In this document: positions 21,256-27,719 of the stretch, piece after piece
How the letters are laid out: each line of letters begins with the position of its first letter
Position numbering within the stretch: position 1 is the first letter of the stretch
Virus record (IMG/VR): IMGVR_UViG_3300010334_000110
Coordinates: 1-40,402 of that record
Reading direction: 5' to 3' (one strand)
Source: a virus
Length of the DNA: 40,402 bases
Position numbers and translations under genes: made by a program
Notes under the pieces: model-generated
Database searches by the model: none
The model's input: the letters and a program-made list of their open reading frames with translations, nothing else
What the model was told of the DNA's origin: nothing

Positions 21256-22301
21256 AAAAAATTTGCTTCAAGCGGCAAGTCTATCGAGAACTCAGCAAAA
21301 CATGACGGGCAGTTTATAGAAATGTTTGTATCAACGCCAAAAGGTGGTTCGTTAATACAGTTTCTTACATAAGAAACATCGCTTATTGGAAGGCTCTTAA
21401 GCAATATCTGCAATTCATTCTTGTTAGATATGCCATCGATTTCTTCTAAAAGCTCAGCAGTTCTATAGGTTAGAGTATCGTCTGCGGCAGAGTCTCCGAA
21501 GGCCTTTACTCTTCTTTCACGATGATCATTAATATTCTGCTCATCTTGTCCTGTTGACAGTCTATATGAGAATGGCAACTTTGTCGTTGGGAGAGTGTCC
21601 TGGAGTACAGGGCCGTACTCATCGGGGCAACCTTCTACATAAAGTGAATTTAAATCTATTGTGGTGGAGAACTTTGCTTCGCACTCTGGGCACTTTATTT
21701 CAACTTCATATTTTGGACTGTAGGATATACCTCTTAGATAAATTAACAGGAAGGTTCTATCAATTGTTAAGAGACCTTCTGGTCTGAACTGACTGCTTTC
21801 TTTGATGCACTTAGAAAAGATCATGTTAATTGCTTGACCCTTTCTAACAAACCTTGGAGTGGCTAGTATTTGTTCTTCTTCACCGGTCATTGGTCTTATG
21901 TGAAGGACACCATCAGATGGGCCGTTTTCTCCATCATAGAACTTGCCCTTTGAAGGTAGTTGTACTTCCTCATAAACAGCACTAGATCCTTTGATGACCT
22001 CAAGAAGCTCCTTTAAGTGGCCGCTGCTTGCTTCTCTCTTTTCAAAGGAACTCATTTTTGCTTGCTGTGGTCTCTTATTTGTGCTCGTAGTCGTTGGCTC
22101 TTCTACGTTTTGTATTTCGTTTCCGCCTCTTGCCTGCTTTAGTGCTTGTGCAAACTCTGGTGGAACGTTTCCTTGGATGTTAAAGCCGCCAACCTCTGAA
22201 GCCTGTGCTCCGTCTGCACCTTTTCTCATAGATTGTGCTGCTTCCAAATCATTACCTTCTGCGTTATCTGCTCTCTTTGGTCTGAAAGTTTCGTCGGCCA
22301 T
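21219..22301 (-). CDS. gp26/gp51-type baseplate hub assembly protein (0-frame product)
   Basis: A 360-residue protein. The first 100 residues are low-complexity. The core begins EVQLPSKGKFYDGENG, GVLHIRPMTGEEEQILATPRFVRKGQAINMIF and IDRTFLLIYLRGISYSPKYEVEIKCPECEAKFSTTIDL, with a second zinc pair INCPSCFAEFSIDL near the end: the pattern of the T4 baseplate hub assembly family (gp26/gp51). Four Cys in two CPxC pairs bind zinc. The last 11 residues in frame 0 (FPRRKKGVSQV) follow a slippery site, and the -1 frame continues with a good domain, so two products are expected. AAAAGGAGAAAAA precedes the ATG. Confidence 0.8.
   Translation of the reverse strand: MADETFRPKRADNAEGNDLEAAQSMRKGADGAQASEVGGFNIQGNVPPEFAQALKQARGGNEIQNVEEPTTTSTNKRPQQAKMSSFEKREASSGHLKELLEVIKGSSAVYEEVQLPSKGKFYDGENGPSDGVLHIRPMTGEEEQILATPRFVRKGQAINMIFSKCIKESSQFRPEGLLTIDRTFLLIYLRGISYSPKYEVEIKCPECEAKFSTTIDLNSLYVEGCPDEYGPVLQDTLPTTKLPFSYRLSTGQDEQNINDHRERRVKAFGDSAADDTLTYRTAELLEEIDGISNKNELQILLKSLPISDVSYVRNCINEPPFGVDTNISINCPSCFAEFSIDLPLEANFFFPRRKKGVSQV
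21255..21264 (-). other. Programmed -1 frameshift slippery site
   Basis: On the - strand the 0-frame codons are GCA AAT TTT TTC TTC. This contains two overlapping X-XXY-YYZ heptamers: A-AAT-TTT (21264-21258) and T-TTT-TTC (21261-21255). Slippage by -1 re-pairs the tRNAs perfectly or nearly so and opens the 74-residue extension instead of the 0-frame stop 11 codons later. Confidence 0.8.
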
Positions 22302-22351
22302 TTTTTCTCCTTTTATACTAGCTTATTTTAAGGTCAAACTAAAATAGTGTC

Positions 22352-22705
22352 ATGGAAATAAATTTAAAAAACGTTGAAGAAATAATTTTTTTCGATAAAA
22401 AAATGCCAGAGATTCTGCCGGAATTCAGGCACTTTCTTGATCAATGGAGACTTGGAAAGACCATACCCGCCCTAGGTGGATTAGGTACAAAAAGTGTACT
22501 AGACCTACTCAACTCACTGCAGACAGAACACATAAAGAGACTAGAAGATTATTTTGGGACTTCTGTGTTTGTAGATAAGTTAGAGCCTAGCATTGTTAAA
22601 AATCATAGTATAAAAGTTGATGACACACTTTGCGGCTTCACCCAATTTAAGAGCTTTTGTGTTTCTAGAAACAGTAAAGATTTACTTTTGACTTTCTGGC
22701 GATGA
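22352..22705 (+). CDS. Small conserved-looking protein, unknown
   Basis: A 117-residue protein. Charged helical N-terminal half (EEIIFFDKKMPEILPEFRHFLDQWRLGKTIPALGGLGTKSVLDLLNSL) then a beta-rich end (SIVKNHSIKVDDTLCGFTQFKSFCVSRNSKDLLLTFWR). No Shine-Dalgarno sequence; CTAAAATA ends five bases before the ATG, the spacing expected for a leaderless late transcript. It is divergent from the gp26-like gene. No family recognised. Confidence 0.6.
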   Translation: MEINLKNVEEIIFFDKKMPEILPEFRHFLDQWRLGKTIPALGGLGTKSVLDLLNSLQTEHIKRLEDYFGTSVFVDKLEPSIVKNHSIKVDDTLCGFTQFKSFCVSRNSKDLLLTFWR

Positions 22706-22725
22706 TGTCTAAAATAGGAGATGAT

Positions 22726-23043
22726 ATGAATTTGTTAATGTTTATATTGAGCACAATTGGATTGACCCACTTGATCGTTGATGGATCAATTTTTGAAGGC
22801 TTGAGAGCTTTTATAAGAAGCACATCCAGCAGATTAAAAGTTGAACATCTAGGAAGAATAGTTGACTGCCACCTCTGTGCAGGAACATGGTGCGGTTTTT
22901 TCATGGGCTACGTTTGGATCTCAAAAGACCCTGTTGAGGTGTTTGCTTGTGGTTGCGCTGGTGCATTCTTAGCAAATTTTGGGGCTTCAGTTATCAATTG
23001 GTTAGAGGCAGCAACAATAGTCAATCTTCCACAAGATGAATAA
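22726..23043 (+). CDS. Membrane protein, DUF1360-like
   Basis: Start at 22726 chosen for TAGGAG at proper spacing (earlier ATGs at 22702 and 22705 lack one), giving 105 residues. It has an N-terminal hydrophobic segment (NLLMFILSTIGLTHLIV), then VDCHLCAGTWCGFFMGYVW and ACGCAGAFLANFGASVINWL. The C-x-x-C-x-x-x-W-x-G-F segment is typical of the short DUF1360 membrane proteins. Function unknown. Its stop overlaps the next start (ATGAATAA). Confidence 0.6.
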   Translation: MNLLMFILSTIGLTHLIVDGSIFEGLRAFIRSTSSRLKVEHLGRIVDCHLCAGTWCGFFMGYVWISKDPVEVFACGCAGAFLANFGASVINWLEAATIVNLPQDE

Positions 23044-23317
23044 GTACATTTTTTACTGTGACCATTGTTCTTTCAAAAAGATTATAAATGAAAACTCCGA
23101 TTTAGAGGGTTTTGTTTTTGTTAAATCGTCACCCGTACAGATCAAGATCCCCAAGATGGACCCAGCAACAGGGGCGATTGTAGAACCTTCAAGTAGAGAC
23201 CAGCCCAAAAAAATTAAGTGCCCTAAGTGCGGTTTTTCTAATAGACCCAAATCAATTAATGAGGAGTCAAAAAATGAGCAGGCCAATAACGCTGATGGAC
23301 GTGAAACAGGCTCTTAG
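23036..23317 (+). CDS. Zinc-ribbon protein
   Basis: A 93-residue protein with FYCDHCSFKK near the N-terminus and KKIKCPKCGFSNRP at 59-72, a Cys4 zinc ribbon, and a polar Asn/Glu-rich tail. Such ribbons bind nucleic acid or stabilise small proteins. Overlaps the neighbours on both sides in an ATG-stop chain, so the three genes form one translational unit. Confidence 0.65.
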   Translation: MNKYIFYCDHCSFKKIINENSDLEGFVFVKSSPVQIKIPKMDPATGAIVEPSSRDQPKKIKCPKCGFSNRPKSINEESKNEQANNADGRETGS

Positions 23318-23654
23318 AGATTCAAGATTTAGAGAAAGTCTACCTAAAGAGTTTGAAGAAGAAGTAAGGAAGTACCAGCAAAACCCTGGTTGTGCGTGTA
23401 ATGTTCCTTTGTATAAAAAGATAATCACAGAAGCTAAAGGGCCATTGCAAGCTTATTTTCCGAATAAGTCGATTGTCACTTTGGAAGAAGATGCTAAGAA
23501 ATTAGCAGAAAATAATTTCTCTGTTATCAGCTGCAGCATACACGAACTAGAATCCGAACTTAAAAAACTTCCTATAGGAAGGAAGCAGATAGCCGTAGCT
23601 CGATATGAAGATCAGGTTACTGTTGTAATTAACGAGCTAGACTTTATTTACTAG
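23274..23654 (+). CDS. Conserved-looking phage protein, unknown
   Basis: Start at 23274, with TGAGGAGTC upstream, gives 126 residues. Notable segment: DSRFRESLPKEFEEEVRKYQQNPGCACNVPLYKKII, a pattern (LPxEF...Y...NPGCxCN..LY..I) I associate with an unnamed T4-like phage protein, followed by a beta-rich end (KQIAVARYEDQVTVVINELDFIY). The Cys pair could bind metal. Last in the four-gene + unit; its stop overlaps the convergent glycosyltransferase by 11 bases. Confidence 0.6.
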   Translation: MSRPITLMDVKQALRDSRFRESLPKEFEEEVRKYQQNPGCACNVPLYKKIITEAKGPLQAYFPNKSIVTLEEDAKKLAENNFSVISCSIHELESELKKLPIGRKQIAVARYEDQVTVVINELDFIY

Positions 23655-24606
23655 CTGTGTAAACTTGTGTGTTTTCTTTTATATTCTCACAGGCATCTAT
23701 CATTTTCAATGGATACTTTTTGTACTTGGAGATTTCAATTGGAAGCTCATCGTCGTCTATCCTTCTAGATCCTAGTATTAAGGCGTTTTCATAGAAGTTC
23801 TTAGCCCTTTGAAGATCGTTGTTTTTATAAAATATATCTCCGAGCATACACCAGAATTCTGCCATTAAAGGCTTTTCCGCTATACAGGATGTTATGTACC
23901 TTAATGCTCCTTCATAGTCATATTCTGATTTGACATATGATTTGACCATAGATAGGTAATACCTAGTCATTAAAGATGATGGTCTGTTTGAGGTGCTTTT
24001 ATAAAGGTAAGTTTCGCCTGTGTTTACGAAGTTTTTCCATTCTTTTCTTAAAAGATGTATGCAAGACAAGTAGTATAATGGTTCGTCGTGTGTTGGGCTT
24101 CTAACCCTCCACTCATTAAGTATCTTTATCTTATCTTCATCCAAGTACTCTTTGTTTGGAGTTATATAAACTTCTAAGTTTGTGGCACCTTCACCGGGAT
24201 CGGCAGACTCAAATATGGGATTCTTGAATCTTATATTTTTGTTCTTATGCCATATTCTTAATTCTTTGGTTATTAAATCGCCATTAATTTTTTTGATTCT
24301 ATATGTTACGTTTTCATCCGATAGGTCTATTTTATCTGGAAATGACACTATGGATTCATAAGGTTCTAAGAACATCATCCATGATTTGTTGTACTTTATC
24401 ATGTAGTTTTTTGCTTCACTAAAGTCGTTTTTGAACGGAACATTAACTACTTCTACTTTTTTAAAACTTTTGCATGTGTTTATAACGTCTACCGAAGATC
24501 CTGCGTCCCCTATTATTATTTTATCACATAATGGATATATTTGTTTTATAGAGTCTTCTATTGTCCTCTCGTTGTTTTTAACTAAAATATTAATTGTCAG
24601 CGACAT
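23644..24606 (-). CDS. Family 2 glycosyltransferase with TPR tail
   Basis: A 320-residue protein. The N-terminus (MSLTINILVKNNERTIEDSIKQIYPLCDKIIIGDAGSSVDVI) is GT2-like, with DAGSSVD where the family has DTGSxD. FLEPYE near 79 may stand at the DxD position. From about 190, helical pairs (EPLYYLSCIHLLRKEWKNFVNTGETYLYKS, GALRYITSCIAEKPLMAEFWCMLGDIFYKNNDLQRAKNFYENALILG) form TPR-like repeats, a common add-on that binds protein partners. It resembles glycosyltransferases that modify proteins directly. Weak ribosome site; preceded by a 54-residue gene it overlaps by 17 bases. Confidence 0.75.
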   Translation of the reverse strand: MSLTINILVKNNERTIEDSIKQIYPLCDKIIIGDAGSSVDVINTCKSFKKVEVVNVPFKNDFSEAKNYMIKYNKSWMMFLEPYESIVSFPDKIDLSDENVTYRIKKINGDLITKELRIWHKNKNIRFKNPIFESADPGEGATNLEVYITPNKEYLDEDKIKILNEWRVRSPTHDEPLYYLSCIHLLRKEWKNFVNTGETYLYKSTSNRPSSLMTRYYLSMVKSYVKSEYDYEGALRYITSCIAEKPLMAEFWCMLGDIFYKNNDLQRAKNFYENALILGSRRIDDDELPIEISKYKKYPLKMIDACENIKENTQVYTASK

Positions 24607-24754
24607 TTTTTTTAAACTTTATCTCTAATAGTTTTAGAAAAGCTTCTGATTCATTTTTAAGTCCTAACTTTTCATAGAAATTTTGTAAATCTCTATAGAA
24701 TTTAGGTGCCTCAGGGTTTTTGATTAACTCGTACAATATTTCATAAACTTCCAT
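24590..24754 (-). CDS. Short conserved-looking protein of 54 residues
   Basis: A 54-residue protein: MEVYEILYELIKNPEAPKFY then RDLQNFYEKLGLKNESEAFL and KLLEIKFKKN. It is helical and charged, and the NPxxxxFYRDLxxFYxKLGxxxESEAFLxLLExKF pattern is protein-like rather than random. It overlaps the glycosyltransferase start and would be cotranscribed with it. No function recognised. The start ATG follows an AATTAGGTT stretch, a weak ribosome site. Confidence 0.55.
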   Translation of the reverse strand: MEVYEILYELIKNPEAPKFYRDLQNFYEKLGLKNESEAFLKLLEIKFKKNVADN

Positions 24755-24767
24755 AACCTAATTAAGT

Positions 24768-25631
24768 ATGAAAAAAGATTTTGCTCCGCTAAGAAATACC
24801 AGACAAGAATTAAAGCCTTGGGAAGGATCTTGTCCAAAGAAACCCTGGGAGTACAAGATAACCGCAGTTATACCTTGTTTAGACACTTTTGAGCCCGTGT
24901 CTCTCTGCGTAGAACTCTTAAGGCTACAAACAGAAAAACCTTTTATTATTATCGTTGATACTGGTTCTTCTAAACAAGAGCTTGAGAAAATAGAGGCGTT
25001 AAGAGATAACGATATTGAGGTGCATTGTTTTAAGTTTAATGGTCTTATGCATCCTTCCGACTTTCCTGCAATAGCTATGGACTTTGCGTTCTCAGCCTGC
25101 AGGACCGAATTCTTATTTGCGACACATGCTGATTGTTTTTTGAGAAAAAGAAGCTTTTTAGAAGATTTGTTGACCTTGTGTCCATCTAAATCACCTGTTG
25201 TTGGCTATGAAATTAGTCCTAGAAAGCATTCTGACTGGAAGGGTATGGTCTCACACACAGCAACCATGTACCACATGCCAGTCATGGACAAAATAGGTTT
25301 TGGGTGGAGCCTAAGAAGGTTGGCTAATTACTATAATATTGTTGACTATAAGCCCTGCCCAACAAGACCTGGTTGGCCAGATACGGAGATTTTGGGCAAC
25401 TACATACTTAGAAAAAACAATATAACTCCTTACTTGATAGGAAAAGAACTAAATTTTCAAAGGAAAAAAGACGATAACATCGACCACTTCAGGAGTTTTA
25501 CAAGCGGAAAGCTCTACAGTGAGTCTTATTTTAATTTAGCCTCTGACTGGTATGTTGAAGCTAAAGAAGAAGCGAATGACAGAATAAAGCTGTGGGCTAA
25601 AGACGAATCAAAGGAGATTAATGTCAACTGA
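24768..25631 (+). CDS. Family 2 (GT-A) glycosyltransferase
   Basis: A 287-residue protein. The nucleotide-binding strand and loop are ITAVIPCLDTFEPVSLCVELL (31-51) and IIIVDTGSSKQ (60-70), and the metal site region is FATHADCFL (117-125). The acceptor part contains GWSLRRLANYY and PGWPDTEILGNYILR (an E/D-rich GT2 catalytic loop). No Shine-Dalgarno sequence precedes the ATG. Divergent from the TPR glycosyltransferase, with overlapping stop and start into the late sigma gene. Confidence 0.75.
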   Translation: MKKDFAPLRNTRQELKPWEGSCPKKPWEYKITAVIPCLDTFEPVSLCVELLRLQTEKPFIIIVDTGSSKQELEKIEALRDNDIEVHCFKFNGLMHPSDFPAIAMDFAFSACRTEFLFATHADCFLRKRSFLEDLLTLCPSKSPVVGYEISPRKHSDWKGMVSHTATMYHMPVMDKIGFGWSLRRLANYYNIVDYKPCPTRPGWPDTEILGNYILRKNNITPYLIGKELNFQRKKDDNIDHFRSFTSGKLYSESYFNLASDWYVEAKEEANDRIKLWAKDESKEINVN

Positions 25632-26160
25632 GTACTTGAACAACAAAACTTTTGAAAGACTCATCATACAGTTCCAAAAATGCAAGAAGCAAAAAATAAA
25701 ATATCAATACTTTATGCAAGATATAAAGGATACGGAGAATAAGACCAAGCCAAGAGGCAGCTACACTAAGCCGGAACTATGGTTAAACATTGAAAAAGAA
25801 TTTTATTCAGCCTCCACAGATTACCAGGACTCCCAGAAGGAGCTTGCTATAGCTTTCTACACCCTGTCAGAGAATATTGTACGCTATGCAAAGTTTAATT
25901 TAATAGACATAGATGACGCGGTTCAAGAAGGCGTTATGATATGCTTTGAGAAAATAGATAGATTCGATCCAGAAAAAGGTAAGGCATTCAATTATATGAC
26001 CACCTGTATTCTGAATCACTTTAGGCAGATGTATAGAACTGCTAGGAATTATAATGAATTAAAAAGGAGATACTTAGATTGGATAAGGATTCAGACTGAG
26101 AAGCAACAGCCACAAGGCAAAAAAGGTATTTTTAAGAAGCATAATATGTCTAATGACTGA
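25621..26160 (+). CDS. 55: Late transcription sigma factor (gp55-like)
   Basis: A 179-residue protein (T4 gp55 is about 185). Sigma-70 region 2 is visible at about 78-134: FYTLSENIVRYAKFNLIDIDDAVQEGVMICFEKIDRFDPEKGKAFNYMTTCILNHFRQ, with the DAVQEG...FDPEKG..FNYM core-binding and -10 recognition helices. Region 4 is missing, as in gp55, which reads the single TATAAATA element and relies on gp33 and the sliding clamp. An AAGGAG directly before the ATG lies inside the end of the glycosyltransferase gene. It is the probable reader of the late promoters in this window. Confidence 0.88.
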   Translation: MSTEYLNNKTFERLIIQFQKCKKQKIKYQYFMQDIKDTENKTKPRGSYTKPELWLNIEKEFYSASTDYQDSQKELAIAFYTLSENIVRYAKFNLIDIDDAVQEGVMICFEKIDRFDPEKGKAFNYMTTCILNHFRQMYRTARNYNELKRRYLDWIRIQTEKQQPQGKKGIFKKHNMSND

Positions 26161-26214
26161 CACTTGATTATTTAAAACTAGATTGTACAATATAATGTAT
26201 AATTGGAACAAATA

Positions 26215-26469
26215 ATGAAAAACAATCCATTTGATCAAATAGAAAGCCTAGAACTTATACAAAAGTTGATAGACAATGGCTTTGGAAAAATAGTTGATGC
26301 TTTTTTGCTTAACGACTCTAAGGTCTATACTAAAAAAGGAAGACTTAATAAGAGCGGAGCCTGTAGGGTTCTTAAATGTAAGCCTAAGGACTTAGAGGAT
26401 GCAATAGCTGCCTGCCAAAATCTTTTAAATAAAGATATGTCTTTAGAAAAAGACAAGGAAGAAGAATAA
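26215..26469 (+). CDS. Possible late transcription coactivator (gp33-like)
   Basis: Start at 26215 gives 84 residues; an in-frame TTG lies at 26203. It opens MKNNPFDQIESLELIQKLIDNGF, then KVYTKKGRLNKSGACRVLKCKPKDLEDAI, then a Lys/Glu tail. The GRLNKSGACRVL...LEDA..AC block resembles short cyanophage proteins annotated as late promoter accessory proteins. Location directly after the late sigma gene supports it. The similarity is remembered rather than computed, so the role is tentative. An AT-rich promoter-like stretch, AATATAATGTATAA, precedes it. Confidence 0.45.
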   Translation: MKNNPFDQIESLELIQKLIDNGFGKIVDAFLLNDSKVYTKKGRLNKSGACRVLKCKPKDLEDAIAACQNLLNKDMSLEKDKEEE

Positions 26470-26478
26470 TCTTCAAGC

Positions 26479-26985
26479 CTACTCTATGTAGGCCCTGTCA
26501 TATCTTAGAGTCAAGTCGCAGGTTAGTATTTCGCTGCTTTGCATATCAAGGTCACCAAACTCTATGTTTTGTGGATAGACGTTTTCATATATCCATGTTT
26601 CTATAACTTTGCCACAACCATCATACAGTTCTAGGGTTGCTCTATCTTTCTTAAACCCTTCACATGAATAAAGGTAGCTCCCTTTCTGTGGGTCATACAG
26701 CTCCTTAATCCATTTCATGACAGGATGTTCAGGTTTTTTAATGTCATACAAAGATAAGGTTATTGGCTTCCAATCCGGCTTACCAGGAAAGTATATGGTC
26801 TCAGATACATGCTGAGCTTCCATTTCTTTAAAGCTTAAGCTTGGACGTGCCGACTTTGAAGGAGGCAATGTGCTTATCCCTTGTGCACTTACTTGTGGGA
26901 TTATTAGAAGCCACCTAAATTTTCTTTTAAAGCACACATCATCATCGCCTAATCCAAAATCCGGACCCATTGTGCTTCTAGCCAT
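26479..26985 (-). CDS. Tail tube-type protein (gp19-like, first paralog)
   Basis: A 168-residue protein of the T4 gp19 type: FKRKFRWLLII, ARPSLSFKEMEAQHVSETIYFPGKPDWKPITLSLYDI, then LELYDGCGKVIETWIYENVYPQNIEFGDLDMQSSEILTCDLTLRYDRAYIE. These blocks match those of the second gp19-like gene in the same order, but without that gene's 30-residue insertion. It lies beyond a strong terminator and has its own ribosome site (TTGGAGATAA), so it is expressed apart from the sheath and main tube. It may be a tube-initiator or baseplate tube protein such as T4 gp48/gp54, or the tube itself. Confidence 0.8.
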   Translation of the reverse strand: MARSTMGPDFGLGDDDVCFKRKFRWLLIIPQVSAQGISTLPPSKSARPSLSFKEMEAQHVSETIYFPGKPDWKPITLSLYDIKKPEHPVMKWIKELYDPQKGSYLYSCEGFKKDRATLELYDGCGKVIETWIYENVYPQNIEFGDLDMQSSEILTCDLTLRYDRAYIE

Positions 26986-26995
26986 TCTTTATCTC

Positions 26996-27039
26996 CAAAA
27001 AAATAACCTCGTACCTATCTATTAGATAAGTACGAGGTT
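26996..27039 (-). terminator. Terminator after the second tail tube gene
   Basis: On the - strand a 10-bp stem AACCTCGTAC / GTACGAGGTT with a 5-bp upper stem (one mismatch between) is followed by ATTTTTTT. It ends the sheath-tube transcript before the next gene. Confidence 0.85.
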
Positions 27040-27068
27040 TTATATTCCAATTAAAATACTGCCAAATC

Positions 27069-27686
27069 TCAGCAACCAGCGCAGCAAGGAGTAACGCTTC
27101 CACCACAACGTGGTGTGTACTGTACTTCACTGTAACGCAAGGTTAGCTCTAGTGTAACTTCTTCTGAGGAAGAATAATCTAGCTCACCAAAGTTAACGGC
27201 TTGGGGCCAAACGTGATTTAGCTCCCATGATTCCATCGAAGTTCCGCAACCATCGTATAGGTCTAAGTAAGCAGTAGCTGCGTAACCGTTACCGCCGCCG
27301 CCTCTTTGGCCTTTCTTTGATGATTGTGAATAAGGAACTTGCTGACCTGTGAAATTGTAAGTTGTAGCAAGCCAACTCCACAAGGCTGTTGCTCCCTGAG
27401 CAGTGTCTTGTCCACCTAAGTCGTAGAAGGTAACCGTGATGGTTTCCCAACTCGCCTTACCTGGAATCCACATCTTGCTATTCAAGAAGTTAATTTCAGT
27501 TTCTTCAATTGTCAAATTGGGTCTGGATGCTACTTTCACGAAGAAGGGAGGTATACGACCACCTGAGCAATTTGTCTTTAGCTCGAAGGTCCACCTATAC
27601 TTCCTCTTGAAAACTACATTGTCTCCACCGAGTGCATCCATACCCATGTCATTAAGTCTAGCACCTGGTGCGAAATTATTTGGCAT
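27069..27686 (-). CDS. 19: Tail tube protein (gp19-like) with Cys-rich C-terminus
   Basis: A 205-residue protein with the gp19 blocks VVFKRKYRWTFEL, ASRPNLTIEETEINFLNSKMWIPGKASWETITVTFYDL and LDLYDGCGTSMESWELNHVWPQAVNFGELDYSSSEEVTLELTLRYSEVQY. It lies directly downstream of the sheath gene, as in T4 18-19, so it is the likelier main tube subunit that stacks into the tail's inner tube. Two features are odd: an insertion rich in Gly/Gln/Ser (about 130-145) and a C-terminal CGGSVTPCCAGC with four Cys that may form disulfides or bind metal. AAGGAGAATTAAAAT precedes the ATG. Confidence 0.88.
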   Translation of the reverse strand: MPNNFAPGARLNDMGMDALGGDNVVFKRKYRWTFELKTNCSGGRIPPFFVKVASRPNLTIEETEINFLNSKMWIPGKASWETITVTFYDLGGQDTAQGATALWSWLATTYNFTGQQVPYSQSSKKGQRGGGGNGYAATAYLDLYDGCGTSMESWELNHVWPQAVNFGELDYSSSEEVTLELTLRYSEVQYTPRCGGSVTPCCAGC

Positions 27687-27719
27687 ATTTTAATTCTCCT
27701 TTTTTGCTGCTTTATAAGA

